Shown here piece after piece: positions 27,505 through 37,308 of a stretch of 64,000 nt of DNA (position 1 is its first letter; each line of letters begins with the position of its first letter). A model generated the notes under the pieces. That model searched no databases, was not told the origin of the DNA, and saw nothing but the letters and a program-made list of their open reading frames with translations. The stretch comes from Belliella alkalica (GTDB taxonomy: Bacteria; Bacteroidota; Bacteroidia; Cytophagales; Cyclobacteriaceae). The stretch lies in assembly GCF_022549785.1 (NCBI RefSeq), contig NZ_JAKZGO010000002.1:301547-365546 (forward strand), given 5' to 3'. The translations under genes and the position numbers were made by a program.

Positions 27505-28113
27505 ATGCAAAAGGAATTTAATATTAAGCCAGCAATTTTATTGATCCTTGTATTTTTGATTTGTGTCTCTTTTGCGAATGCACAAGATATTCCCTCACAG
27601 TTGACTGAATTCAATCAAGTGAGGATAGATTACAACAAATCTGGGATGATGATCTTGGGATCTTGGGCGGTTGGAAATATAGTTTTGGGTGGAGTGATGG
27701 CAGGAAGAACATCCGGAGAAACCAAGGCTTTTCAACAGATGAATATGTATTGGAACACAGTTAATTTAGCCATAGCTGGATTTGGATATTATTCTGCAAT
27801 GAAAGAATCGCCAAGCTCAGAATTTTGGGAGACCCTCCAAGCCCAACACGGGATTGAAAAGATTTTATTGGTAAATGCAGCTTTGGATGTAGCATATATA
27901 GCTGGAGGCTTGTATGTACTTGAAAGAGGTAGGAGATTGGATAAGGATCAATTAAAGGGCTTTGGAAAATCAATAATGCTTCAAGGGGCTTTTCTGATGA
28001 GTTTTGATGCTATCAAGTACGCTTTTCACAATGTCCACGGCAAAGAGCTTCCTACAATCGTAGAGAATTTGGCATTTACAGGAAATGGCTTTGGTTTTGT
28101 GATGAATTTTTAG
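27505..28113 (+). CDS. Membrane protein of unknown function with signal-like N-terminus
   Basis: A 202-residue protein. ATG 27505 is taken because it precedes a clear signal sequence (AILLILVFLICVSFANAQ), with the mature part beginning near QDIPSQ. Three or four hydrophobic segments follow (SWAVGNIVLGGVMAG; NLAIAGFGYYS; ILLVNAALDVAYIAGGLYVL; MLQGAFLMSFDAIKYAF). It is probably a conserved Bacteroidota family (a DUF6992-like assignment is recollection only). It may be in the same transcript as GH3-LysE. Its stop leads into a word-repeat tail. Confidence 0.65.
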   Translation: MQKEFNIKPAILLILVFLICVSFANAQDIPSQLTEFNQVRIDYNKSGMMILGSWAVGNIVLGGVMAGRTSGETKAFQQMNMYWNTVNLAIAGFGYYSAMKESPSSEFWETLQAQHGIEKILLVNAALDVAYIAGGLYVLERGRRLDKDQLKGFGKSIMLQGAFLMSFDAIKYAFHNVHGKELPTIVENLAFTGNGFGFVMNF

Positions 28114-28162
28114 ATTAAAGTTAGATTTGAGACGCAAGATATGAGACTTAAGACTTGACAAA
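28111..28162 (+). repeat. Stop-anchored degenerate word repeat after the 27505 gene
   Basis: Beginning at the TAG stop, the sense strand reads TAGATTAAAGTTAGATTTG, then GAGACGCAAGATATGAGACT, TAAGACTTGAC. The same GAGACxCAAGATATGAGA wording follows rluF at 54560-54638. Confidence 0.65.
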
Positions 28163-28371
28163 GAAATGAGAATATGCCCTGAAGAACCTGTCCCGAATCC
28201 TTATCGTGAGGCAACTGATATTAACATTGGTTTGAACCCAATGCAATTGTAAATATTTGAGTCACTTTTGCCCTGACGAGGCAATTGAATGGTCATCGGA
28301 AATAAAGAAAAATCAAAAAAAAAATGTCAACTATTTTCCACACATAACACATATTTCCATTCTCTCATATC

Positions 28372-28410
28372 AAAAAAGCCACCTGATTTTCATCAAGGTG
28401 GCTTTTTTTA
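28372..28410. terminator. Bidirectional terminator between the 27505 gene and ald
   Basis: Stem AAAAAGCCACCT / AGGTGGCTTTTT with loop GATTTTCATCA, flanked by A and T runs, in the gap between two converging genes. The rest of the 28114-28571 gap shows a word-repeat tail and no gene. Confidence 0.9.
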
Positions 28411-28571
28411 ACTTTTATGTATATCTGCTTTTAAACCAGTAGCCATTTGAAATATTGTTAGAATTTCATTTCAATCAGCTGACTGTTGTCAATTTACTCG
28501 CATAATTATAAGTGATATATTCACCTACTTTAGTCGTTGCAGATAATTTTATTACTTTTTACTTCAGCGAA

Positions 28572-29690
28572 TTAGTCAGCCAAATATTTTGATACAGGAA
28601 CATAATCTAGGTTAAAAGCTTCTGCTACTGCTTTGTAAACAATATCGCCATGGATTACATTCAGCCCTGGTACCAACTCAGGGTTTTCTTGGGCTGCTTT
28701 TTTCCATCCTTTATCTGCAAGTTGGATAGCATAAGGAAGAGTTGCATTGGTAAGTGCAAGTGTAGAAGTGTAAGGTACTGCTCCAGGCATGTTTGCCACG
28801 CAATAATGAACTACATCATCGATTACATAGGTAGGGTTTTCGTGCGTAGTTGGCTTACAAGTTTCAATACAGCCACCTTGATCCACAGCCACGTCTACTA
28901 GTACAGCACCTTTTTTCATATCTGTCAACATATCTCTAGTGATCAAGTGAGGAGCTTTAGCACCAGGGATTAGTACAGCACCAACGATTAGATCTGCATC
29001 TTTGATCATTTCTCTGATGTTGAATTCATTGGACATCATCGTCTTCACGTTGGCAGGCATAACATCGGATAAATATCTCATTCTTTGTAAAGAGACATCC
29101 ATGATAGTCACATCTGCTCCAAGACCTGCAGCCATCCAAGCGGCTTGTGTTCCCACGATTCCACCACCCAAAATGATCACTTTGGCAGGAAGTACACCTG
29201 GTACACCGCCAAGTAATATACCTCTTCCACCCAATGGTTTCTCAAGATAATTTGCTCCTTTTTGGATTGCCATTCTACCAGCCACTTCAGACATAGGTAC
29301 TAACAGTGGTAAGCTTCTATCAACCTTCTCGACAGTCTCGTATGCTAAACATACCGACTTGTTTTCGATCATCGCTTTAGTTAAAGGCTCATACGAGGCA
29401 AAGTGAAAATATGTAAATAATAATTGATCTTCCTTGATCAGTTTGTATTCAGGTTCAATTGGTTCTTTGACTTTCATGATCATCTCAGCTATTGCATATA
29501 CTTCCTCTATAGTAGGAAGGATTGCAGCGCCTGCTTCTGTATATTGATCATCAGTAAAACCACTACCTTCTCCTGCTGTATGCTGTACAAATACGGAATG
29601 GCCTCTTTTTACAAGCTCTTTTGCACCCGCAGGGGTCAATGCTACCCTGTTTTCGTTGTTTTTAATCTCCTTAGGAACACCTATTATCAT
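28572..29690 (-). CDS. ald: Alanine dehydrogenase
   Basis: A 372-residue NAD-dependent L-alanine dehydrogenase (alanine to pyruvate and ammonia). N-terminal MIIGVPKEIKNNENRVALTP is diagnostic; the Rossmann motif is VIILGGGIVGTQAA (about 171-184), and MKVKEP, PMSEVAGRMA and the C-terminal NATLPYA are typical. It is divergent from the fused E1 dehydrogenase gene, and both act around pyruvate/2-oxoacids, so shared control of the region between them is plausible. Length is normal. Confidence 0.95.
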   Translation of the reverse strand: MIIGVPKEIKNNENRVALTPAGAKELVKRGHSVFVQHTAGEGSGFTDDQYTEAGAAILPTIEEVYAIAEMIMKVKEPIEPEYKLIKEDQLLFTYFHFASYEPLTKAMIENKSVCLAYETVEKVDRSLPLLVPMSEVAGRMAIQKGANYLEKPLGGRGILLGGVPGVLPAKVIILGGGIVGTQAAWMAAGLGADVTIMDVSLQRMRYLSDVMPANVKTMMSNEFNIREMIKDADLIVGAVLIPGAKAPHLITRDMLTDMKKGAVLVDVAVDQGGCIETCKPTTHENPTYVIDDVVHYCVANMPGAVPYTSTLALTNATLPYAIQLADKGWKKAAQENPELVPGLNVIHGDIVYKAVAEAFNLDYVPVSKYLAD

Positions 29691-29721
29691 GTCATGTAAA
29701 TTTGGGTTGAAATAATTGTGA

Positions 29722-29755
29722 CAAATATAATAATGGAATAGGATTCTAATTCAAA
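29722..29755 (-). promoter_or_regulatory. Bacteroidota-type promoter for ald
   Basis: On the minus strand: -33 TTTG (29752-29755) and -7 TATATTTG (29722-29729), spaced 22 nt, slightly longer than the usual 19-21. The predicted leader is about 25 nt. Confidence 0.55.
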
Positions 29756-29890
29756 TTCAGTGTACTTATTTTGATTCGAATATGAAATTGATGTCAATTT
29801 GAAATTTAATTTTATCAATCGATGAATTTCTAAATTTAATTTTAAAATTAAGATAATTTAAACTTAAAATTTTGATATTTTATTTCTATC

Positions 29891-29907
29891 ATATTACACT
29901 GTAATAT
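29891..29907. promoter_or_regulatory. Perfect 8-bp palindrome (candidate operator) between ald and E1
   Basis: ATATTACA-C-TGTAATAT, a perfect 8-nt inverted repeat with a 1-nt centre in the middle of the 409-nt, very AT-rich divergent gap. Similar partial words (TTGGTAATATAGG) follow. It could be a regulator site for either gene; no regulator gene is adjacent. Confidence 0.4.
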
Positions 29908-30046
29908 ACATTGGTAATATAGGTATATCATGTTTAATTAATTTTGAAAATAATGCTTATACAGAATTTTATTTTTTTTAAAAGATTTTTGATAATTATA
30001 TTCAAAATAAATTATTGATTTTATCTGAAATTATTCTGTCTGTGAG

Positions 30047-30077
30047 TTTGTATAGATAACAAAATTATTTATTTTTG
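30047..30077 (+). promoter_or_regulatory. Bacteroidota-type promoter for the fused E1 gene
   Basis: -33 TTTG (30047-30050), 19-nt spacer, -7 TATTTTTG (30070-30077), an exact match to TTTG-N19-TAnnTTTG. Predicted start of transcription is around 30084, giving a very short leader to ATG 30100 or about 50 nt to ATG 30133. Confidence 0.75.
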
Positions 30078-30099
30078 AAATACTTGGACAACAAGCGCA

Positions 30100-32550
30100 A
30101 TGACCCAAATTAGCTTTAAAGATTACAAAATTATGACAGAGGTGGCAACATTATCTAAAAATAGAAACCCTAAAGCTCTAAATAAGGAGCAGTTATTAAA
30201 TGATTACCGGATTATTCAAGAAAGCCGTCAAGCTTCTCTTATGGGGAGAAAGGAGGTTTTCATGGGGAAAGCAAAGTTTGGAATCTTTGGTGATGGAAAG
30301 GAACTCGCTCAGCTTGCTATGGCAAGATATTTTAAGAAAGGTGATTTCCGTTCTGGTTACTACAGAGATCAGACTTTTATGTTTGCCATTGATCAGTTGA
30401 CTGTCAAAGAATACTTTGCGCAGCTTTATGCCCACACGGATGTAGAAGCAGATCCAGCATCAGCAGGAAGATTGATGAATGGACATTTTGCCACCAGATC
30501 TTTGAATGATAACGGAACATGGAAAAATCTGGCTGAGATGAAAAATTCTTCTGCTGATATTTCTCCAACAGCTGCCCAAATGCCAAAGCTATTGGGATTA
30601 GCTTATGCTTCTAAGTTATTTAAAGAAAATAAAGATCTCCACGAACTTAAGGAGTTTTCTGATAAAGGAAACGAAGTGGCATGGGGAACCATCGGAAATG
30701 CTTCAACATCTGAAGGGATGTTTTTCGAGACCATCAATGCTGCTGGCGTACTTCAAGTTCCAATGGTAGTTTCTGTATGGGATGATGGATATGGCATTTC
30801 TGTTCCAAATGAATATCATACTACAAAGGGAAGTATTTCTGAAATTTTGAAAGGCTTGCAGAGAAATGATGACCAAAAAGGTTATGAAATTTTTGTAGTG
30901 AAGGGTTGGGATTATGAAGGTTTGGATAGAGCTTTTGAAAATGCAGCAAGGATAGCACGTGAAGAGCATGTACCTGTGATGATCCATGTCATAGAAATGA
31001 CACAACCTCAGGGTCATTCAACTTCCGGATCACACGAAAGATACAAATCAGCAGAAAGACTTGAATGGGAGAAAAATCATGATTGTATATTGAAGTATAG
31101 GGAATTTTTAATTGAGAAGGGAGTAGCAACACCGGAAACTCTAGACAAGATCGACCTAGAAGCAAAGCAATATGTGAAATCCGAAAAAGAAGCTGCTTGG
31201 AAAGCTTTTTCTGAAAGCATAAAAACCGAGTTGACAGAGGCGGTTACTTTAATAAAAGAGGTGGCGGAAAACTCATCGAATAAAGCTACAATTCTTCAAG
31301 TTGCTGATGAATTGAGTAAAACGATGAATCCAATACGAAAAGATGTTGTAAGCTCTGTAAGGAGAGCCTTATGGCTTACTAGGATGGATTCAGAAGGAAT
31401 TAAATCTGACTTGAAATCATGGTATCTGAATCAACAAAAGCTAAACGAAGATCGCTACAACAGTCATTTGTACAGTCAGTCAGATTTTAGTGTTGAAAAA
31501 ATTGAGGCACTATCTGCAAGTTATGATGAAGAGGCTCCATTGGTAGATGGAAGGGAGATTTTGCAGGCTTGCTTTGATTCTATTTTGGAAAGAGATCCAA
31601 GATTTTTTGCATTTGGTGAAGATGTAGGGAAAATTGGTGATGTAAATCAGGCTTTTTCTGGACTACAGGCGAAGCATGGCGAATTGAGAGTGACAGATAC
31701 AAGTATCAGGGAATGTACCATAATTGGTCAAGGGCTTGGAGCAGCACTTCGTGGTTTGCGCCCAATGGCTGAGATACAGTATTTAGATTATATCTATTAT
31801 GCATTGATGACTTTGGCAGACGATGTCGCTTCTTTGCAATACAGAACCAAAGGAGGTCAAAAAGCACCATTGATAGTTCGAACAAGAGGTCATAGACTTG
31901 AAGGTGTGTGGCATGCAGGTTCACCAATCGGAATGTTGCTTCATTCACTTCGAGGAATGTTGATTTGTGTTCCAAGAGATATGACACAAGCAGCGGGTAT
32001 GTACAACACCCTTTTGGAGGCCGACGAACCTGCTTTGGTGATTGAGTGTCTGAATGGCTATAGATTGAAAGAAAGAATGCCAAACAATATCGGGGAATTT
32101 AAAGTGCCTTTAGGTATTCCTGAGATTTTGCGAGAAGGAACTGATATGACAGTGGTTACTTATGGATCCATGTGCCGTATCCTTATGGAAGCTGCCTTGG
32201 AACTGGAGACTATGGGAATAGATATCGAAGTGATAGATGTGCAGACATTGTTGCCATTCGATACCACAGGAGTGATAGGAAAATCCATAGAGAAGACAAA
32301 CAGGGTTCTTTTTGCAGACGAAGATGTTCCGGGTGGAGCTTCCGCCTTTATGATGCAGCAAGTTATAGAAGATCAAAAAGCATATTACAAATTAGACTCT
32401 GAACCTGCTACACTTGCAGCTAAAGCTCACCGTCCAGCTTATTCATCCGATGGAGACTATTTTTCCAAACCATCTGTCGATGATGTTGTTGAGAAAATAT
32501 ATGGAATGATGCATGAAGTTAATCCATCAAAATATCCAAGTATCATTTAA
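30100..32550 (+). CDS. Fused 2-oxoacid dehydrogenase E1 alpha/beta (2-oxoisovalerate/pyruvate-type)
   Basis: An 816-residue single chain with the E1 alpha part (about 50-400) and E1 beta part (about 470-800) that are separate genes in most bacteria. It would decarboxylate 2-oxoacids with thiamine diphosphate and feed an E2 lipoyl protein. In the alpha part the usual GDG...NN metal/ThDP motif reads GNASTSEG (Asn200) and WDDGYGI (Asp228). Beta-part marks are FAFGEDVGKIGDVNQ, DTSIRECTIIGQGLGAA and GGASAFMMQ. ATG 30100 versus 30133 is unresolved. It is followed by a strong terminator, so it is monocistronic. BCKDH versus PDH cannot be decided. Confidence 0.88.
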   Translation: MTQISFKDYKIMTEVATLSKNRNPKALNKEQLLNDYRIIQESRQASLMGRKEVFMGKAKFGIFGDGKELAQLAMARYFKKGDFRSGYYRDQTFMFAIDQLTVKEYFAQLYAHTDVEADPASAGRLMNGHFATRSLNDNGTWKNLAEMKNSSADISPTAAQMPKLLGLAYASKLFKENKDLHELKEFSDKGNEVAWGTIGNASTSEGMFFETINAAGVLQVPMVVSVWDDGYGISVPNEYHTTKGSISEILKGLQRNDDQKGYEIFVVKGWDYEGLDRAFENAARIAREEHVPVMIHVIEMTQPQGHSTSGSHERYKSAERLEWEKNHDCILKYREFLIEKGVATPETLDKIDLEAKQYVKSEKEAAWKAFSESIKTELTEAVTLIKEVAENSSNKATILQVADELSKTMNPIRKDVVSSVRRALWLTRMDSEGIKSDLKSWYLNQQKLNEDRYNSHLYSQSDFSVEKIEALSASYDEEAPLVDGREILQACFDSILERDPRFFAFGEDVGKIGDVNQAFSGLQAKHGELRVTDTSIRECTIIGQGLGAALRGLRPMAEIQYLDYIYYALMTLADDVASLQYRTKGGQKAPLIVRTRGHRLEGVWHAGSPIGMLLHSLRGMLICVPRDMTQAAGMYNTLLEADEPALVIECLNGYRLKERMPNNIGEFKVPLGIPEILREGTDMTVVTYGSMCRILMEAALELETMGIDIEVIDVQTLLPFDTTGVIGKSIEKTNRVLFADEDVPGGASAFMMQQVIEDQKAYYKLDSEPATLAAKAHRPAYSSDGDYFSKPSVDDVVEKIYGMMHEVNPSKYPSII

Positions 32551-32569
32551 AAATAAATTTTAATTAGAG

Positions 32570-32601
32570 AAGCCAGCAATTGACTATTGCTGGCTTTTTT
32601 T
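32570..32601 (+). terminator. Rho-independent terminator after E1
   Basis: GAAGCCAGCAAT / ATTGCTGGCTTT stem with loop TGACT and a T run, 20 nt after the stop. Confidence 0.92.
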
Positions 32602-32721
32602 ATCTCTAAATTTTTCGAAAATATTCCAGTTAATTAAAATTTCAAATAATTAATTTTAATATAATTATTTGCTATTTGATATTTAGTTTTTAGTATTTAC
32701 TTTACGTAAAAATTAAATTTT

Positions 32722-34767
32722 ATGAATAGAAATTCTACACTAGTTATTCTTTTGCTTGTTCTTTTTTCTATAAAATCAGAATTTGTAAATGCACAAAATG
32801 AAGCTTTAAAATTTGGAAAGATTCCAGACGAGCTTGTTGCCATGAAATCTTACGACAAAGATCCTGAAGCTGAAGCATTGGTCTTATCTCACTATGGAGA
32901 AACAAAATTCACTTTCAATGCATCTAATGGTTTTGTAATCAATTACAAAATCCATAAAGTAGTGAAGGTTTTGAGTCAGGACGGAGTAAGGTTTGCAGAT
33001 ATGACTATTCCATATTATAATATTTCAGGCAGAACAGACAAGGTTTTTAATGTAAAAGGTTTTGTTTACAATGCTTCTGAAGATGGGAAGGTTACAAAGG
33101 AAAAATTAGGTAAGGAAAATATATTTGATGAAAAAGCTAGCTCAGTTTTTCATCTCACAAAGATATCAATGCCGAATGTCAAGGCAGGATCGATTATCGA
33201 AATTTCTTATGAAATCAACTCTGATTTATACAATTATATGCGTGAATGGGAGTTCCAAGATGAGATTCCTACTTTATGGAGTGAATATAAGCTCGAGCAT
33301 CCTGAGTATTTTTCATATTCCCAAATCAGTCAAGGTGGTTCGCCATATAGTATTAACAGTAAATCTACTGCTGCGGGGAGGGTTAATTGGGTAAGTTCTG
33401 AAAGAGTAAACAATAGATATACTGTAACAAATGAAACAACCACTAACGCTGTAGATTTTACTAACCACCTATATCATTGGGCTGCTGCCAATGTGCCTGC
33501 CTTGAGACCGGAACCATATGTAGATAACCCTAGGAGTTACGCTACTAAGGTCGAGTTTCAATTGAAACATATTCAATTTCCAAATAGTGCAAGACAAAAT
33601 GTGGCTCCAAGTTGGGAACTTATGTCAGAAGAATTACTAGTCGACGAAGATTTTGGAAGGTTGTTGGGTAGAGTGAAATTTGCCAAAGACATAGTCCCAT
33701 CCTTGATCCAAAATTCTTCTACTGATGAAGAAAAAATAGCTGCAATCATGGATCACATCAGCTCCAAAGTGGTATGGAACAGCAAAAGAGGGATTTATCC
33801 TACAAAAAGCTTAGAAAAAGTATATGAAGAAGGAAATGGTAGTGTGGCTGATATCAATTTTATCTTGATAGCTTTCTTAAGAGAAGCTGGATTGAATGCG
33901 AATCCTATAGTTAGTAGCACAAGAGATATTGGGTTTCTAAATCCGACAAATCCCTTGATGTATAAATTGAACTATGTCACCGCAGCAGTCAAGTTGAATG
34001 ACAAAGAAATAGTACTTGATGCCACAGATGGCTCTTTACCAGTTGGAATGACACCAACGCACGTCATAAATCTAAATGGATGGGTAGTAAGCGATCAAAA
34101 TTCACATTGGATCGATATGAAAAATTTAAATCCAATCAGTGAAACTTCGATGATAAACATCTCCATTGATCAGGATAAACTTTTGGTAGATGTAAGCAAA
34201 AGGATCGTAGGATATAAAGCTGCCCAATTGAAAAAAAGTCTTTCTAAAAATGGTGAAGATAAATTTTTAATTGAGTTTGAGGATATGTTTAAGGATTGGG
34301 AAGTGATAGATGCAAGCTTTGAAAATGCAGAGAACAGACATTTACCTTTCGTTGAAAAGTATAAGCTATCTGGTAATTCAGGACTGGAATTGTCGGGAGA
34401 TTATATTTATCTAAATGTTTTTGATGACCTGTATCTTTCCGAAAACCCATTTAAGCAAGACTCAAGGCAATTTCCTATTGATTTTGTTTACGGAAGAAAA
34501 AACAATGTAATTATGTTTATCGATGTTCCTGAGGGGTTTGCTGTAGAGGAGTTGCCGCAGTCTTCAGTAAGTTATTTTGAAGAAAAAGACATTGTGTTCT
34601 CCTACATGTCAAGTATCCAAGCCAACGGTAAAATTCAAATCAATTTTATTTATCAGGTGAATCAAACCTTCTTTAGACCTGATAAATATGATCAATTGAA
34701 AGAGTTTTACAGTGCAATATCTGCCAAGCAAAAACAAATGATTGTTTTCAAGAAAATTGCAGAATAG
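32722..34767 (+). CDS. DUF3857 protein with degenerate (likely inactive) transglutaminase-like domain
   Basis: A 681-residue exported protein: signal peptide (about 1-24), N-terminal DUF3857 beta-domain, and a transglutaminase-like core. In the core, where the paralogue has GDCKALS, this protein has GSVADIN: the catalytic Cys is Val375. The His position (NHA in the paralogue) is Tyr418 (NYV). An active cysteine protease/transglutaminase is therefore not expected. It begins the pair with the next gene, 2 nt apart and co-translated. It may bind substrate or regulate its partner; the function of both is unknown. Confidence 0.82.
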   Translation: MNRNSTLVILLLVLFSIKSEFVNAQNEALKFGKIPDELVAMKSYDKDPEAEALVLSHYGETKFTFNASNGFVINYKIHKVVKVLSQDGVRFADMTIPYYNISGRTDKVFNVKGFVYNASEDGKVTKEKLGKENIFDEKASSVFHLTKISMPNVKAGSIIEISYEINSDLYNYMREWEFQDEIPTLWSEYKLEHPEYFSYSQISQGGSPYSINSKSTAAGRVNWVSSERVNNRYTVTNETTTNAVDFTNHLYHWAAANVPALRPEPYVDNPRSYATKVEFQLKHIQFPNSARQNVAPSWELMSEELLVDEDFGRLLGRVKFAKDIVPSLIQNSSTDEEKIAAIMDHISSKVVWNSKRGIYPTKSLEKVYEEGNGSVADINFILIAFLREAGLNANPIVSSTRDIGFLNPTNPLMYKLNYVTAAVKLNDKEIVLDATDGSLPVGMTPTHVINLNGWVVSDQNSHWIDMKNLNPISETSMINISIDQDKLLVDVSKRIVGYKAAQLKKSLSKNGEDKFLIEFEDMFKDWEVIDASFENAENRHLPFVEKYKLSGNSGLELSGDYIYLNVFDDLYLSENPFKQDSRQFPIDFVYGRKNNVIMFIDVPEGFAVEELPQSSVSYFEEKDIVFSYMSSIQANGKIQINFIYQVNQTFFRPDKYDQLKEFYSAISAKQKQMIVFKKIAE

Positions 34768-34769
34768 AA

Positions 34770-36689
34770 ATGAGAAAAGTTATTATCGTTTTTGTATTCC
34801 TATTATTTGTTGCTGTTTCAGTTTCCTTTGGCCAAGATTACAGTATTGTAAAGATAAAACCAGAATGGATCAAGGAATCTTCCGCAGTGGTTCGTATGTC
34901 AGATGAATCTAACATAGTAGATGATCAAGGTAGGATCTCCAGAAAAGTTAAGGTTGCGTATACGATTTTAAATTCTGAGGCCAATTCATTGGCAGAGATG
35001 GAAGTGGGATATAGTAAGGGGATTTTATTTAAAAATCTTTCTGCCATCGTTTATGATGCAAGTGGGAAATCAATCGCTAAATCAAAAAAATCTGACATCA
35101 AAGATTATAGCAATTTCAGTTCTTTTTCAATTTATGAAGATAATAGACAGAAAATTTTAGATATGAAGCAGTACAAATTCCCCTACACTGTGGAATTTGA
35201 ATACGAAGTGCAGTATCCAAATTTGTATTACATTTCTTCATGGTATCCACAACCGATGCCTATGGTACCGGTGGAATCTGCAACTGTCACCTACTTGTAT
35301 CCACAGGATAAAAAGATCCGTTTTTTCTCGAAATCAGCAAATATAGACCCGGATAAAAAGCCCAAGCTCGAAAATAATTTATTGAAATCTGAATGGGCAC
35401 TTTCCGATTTGGGTCCAATCAAAGCTGAACCCATGATGCAGCAAGGAGAAAATTTCATTCCTATTCTTCATGCCGCACCTACATACTTCAGCTATGATGG
35501 ATTTGTAGGGGACCTTAGTTCGTGGGAGTCCTTTGGTGCTTGGATTTATCAATTGAATAAAGGAAAAGATGTGCTTTCAGCTGCTACAAAAGCAAAAGTA
35601 CAGGAATTAACGGCTGATGTAGATTCTGATATTGAAAAGACAAAGGTTCTTTATCAATATCTCCAAAAACAAACAAGATACGTAAGTATTCAGCTTGGAA
35701 TTGGCGGTTTAATGCCTTTTGAGGCTTCTACAGTCGAGAAATATTCTTATGGAGATTGCAAGGCCTTGTCAAATTACATGGGTGCATTACTCAAAGAAGC
35801 AGGGATCAAAAGCCATTATGCATTGATTCACGGTGGCGCTAGAAAAAAAGCCACTTATGAAGAGTTTCCAAAACATTATTTTAATCACGCCATCCTAGCT
35901 GTACCTATCGCCAATGATACCATTTGGTTGGAGTGTACTAGCCAAACCAACCCTTTTGGCTATCTGAGTGATTTCACGTCGGATCGTTATGCACTGTTGA
36001 TTTCTGAGGAGGGTGGTGTACTTGCAAAAACACCAAAATATGGTGTGGAAGAAAATAGACAAACGATCAAAGCCAAAGTGACCTTGAATGAAAATGGATC
36101 TGCAAATCTGAATCTATTCATGTCTAATGAAGGCCTACAATCTGAAAATTCAAATCTGCTTTCTATCTATAATCAATCAAATGAACAGAAGAAAAAGTGG
36201 TTCAACGAAAATATTTCCCTTCCGTCTATGGAGGTGTCTGATCTGAATTTCAATTATGTAGACAAAGGTTTGTATCCACAAATTGATACAGAAGCAACAG
36301 TTGTTTCCAGAAATTTTGCAAATGCATCAGGGAATAGGATTTTCTTGGAAGTAAATAAGTTAAATGCATTTTCATCAGGATTGAGGATGTCAAGAACAGA
36401 GAGAAAATTTGATTTTGAAAGAATCATGGGCTTTGTCGATGAAGATGAATTTGAATACCAAATACCTGAAGGATATCAAATTGAAGGTGTTCCTGAGAAA
36501 ATCAATCTTGAAAATCAGTTTGGTAACTATCAGGTTGAATTCCAAAATGATGGGGGAAAACTCATTTACAACCGAAAGTTTGTTTTAAATGACGGAGTCT
36601 TTCCCGCAAATCAGTACAATGATTATGTGGCTTTTTTGGATCAAGTCGAAAAAGCTGATAAAATTAGGGTGGTTTTGGTGAAAAAGTAA
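34770..36689 (+). CDS. DUF3857 transglutaminase-like protein with intact catalytic residues
   Basis: A 639-residue exported protein (signal peptide about 1-21, cleavage near SFG-QD). DUF3857 region first, then a transglutaminase/cysteine-protease core: Cys330 in YGDCKALS, His373 in YFNHAILAVP and acidic Glu388 in TIWLECTSQ. A C-terminal beta-rich domain follows. It is the active-looking member of the tandem pair. Proposed roles in related proteins include peptide or protein cross-linking in the periplasm, without proof. It directly follows the paralogue, sharing the transcript. Confidence 0.85.
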   Translation: MRKVIIVFVFLLFVAVSVSFGQDYSIVKIKPEWIKESSAVVRMSDESNIVDDQGRISRKVKVAYTILNSEANSLAEMEVGYSKGILFKNLSAIVYDASGKSIAKSKKSDIKDYSNFSSFSIYEDNRQKILDMKQYKFPYTVEFEYEVQYPNLYYISSWYPQPMPMVPVESATVTYLYPQDKKIRFFSKSANIDPDKKPKLENNLLKSEWALSDLGPIKAEPMMQQGENFIPILHAAPTYFSYDGFVGDLSSWESFGAWIYQLNKGKDVLSAATKAKVQELTADVDSDIEKTKVLYQYLQKQTRYVSIQLGIGGLMPFEASTVEKYSYGDCKALSNYMGALLKEAGIKSHYALIHGGARKKATYEEFPKHYFNHAILAVPIANDTIWLECTSQTNPFGYLSDFTSDRYALLISEEGGVLAKTPKYGVEENRQTIKAKVTLNENGSANLNLFMSNEGLQSENSNLLSIYNQSNEQKKKWFNENISLPSMEVSDLNFNYVDKGLYPQIDTEATVVSRNFANASGNRIFLEVNKLNAFSSGLRMSRTERKFDFERIMGFVDEDEFEYQIPEGYQIEGVPEKINLENQFGNYQVEFQNDGGKLIYNRKFVLNDGVFPANQYNDYVAFLDQVEKADKIRVVLVKK

Positions 36690-37242
36690 GACTTCATCGC
36701 AGATTGACACGGATATAACGCTGAGGGAAAATTTCCAACCATTTAGTGAAGACTTTTGCGTCTTTTTACATTCGTAGTGTTCCTTGTGGTGAAGTTTTTT
36801 CACCACAAAGTTCACAATGGTTTACCCAAAGGTCGCTTAGTGTAGGAAAGATAAATCTTTGATTTAAAGTCCATGGGGTAACGTTATAATTCTAGTATTA
36901 ATGTTTGATTTAGATCATTATCTAATATCAATTGATAACTTGTCCGCCTCTGGTGGATCGAAATGAATCAAGGAGAACTCTCTTCTCAAATTACTGGTGT
37001 CATTCCGTATAAACAATTTACCTAATTCCCTTATCTAAAACCCTAGTCAACCTTAAAACTTTAAAACTTTGAAACCTTCCAACTTTGTAACCTTCTTCTC
37101 TACAGATTTTTATTCTTTCAATTTTAAAATCAAATCCAGATGCAATAAACTCAATTGCATCAACCTAAATCAATAGGCTGTCAGTCTTAATCAAAAATCT
37201 AAAAATTTTATAATCTTTCAATTTTCCAATCCTCATTTCTTC
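36690..37242. other. Intergenic region between the DUF3857 pair and purL
   Basis: No gene seen. At 36784-36808 there is a perfect 10-bp hairpin (TTGTGGTGAA / TTCACCACAA, loop GTTTT) without a T tract, a likely stabiliser or weak terminator. Around 36900-36950 lie GATATT-type words, and 37045-37085 holds the ACCTTTAAAACTTT word style seen in other gaps. Confidence 0.6.
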
Positions 37243-37273
37243 TTTATACTTTTCAGGCAATTGTGTACCTTTG
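37243..37273 (+). promoter_or_regulatory. Probable promoter for purL
   Basis: -7 TACCTTTG (37266-37273, fits TAnnTTTG) with TTTA at 37243-37246, 19 nt upstream, as a weaker -33. Leader to ATG 37309 is about 30 nt. No purine riboswitch fold was recognised. Confidence 0.45.
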
Positions 37274-37308
37274 GGACTTCTTAAAAAAAGACATCCAAAA
37301 CTCAGGAC

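Noticed and set aside
37243-37308. Purine riboswitch upstream of purL
   Set aside because: The leader is short and no aptamer-like arrangement was found.
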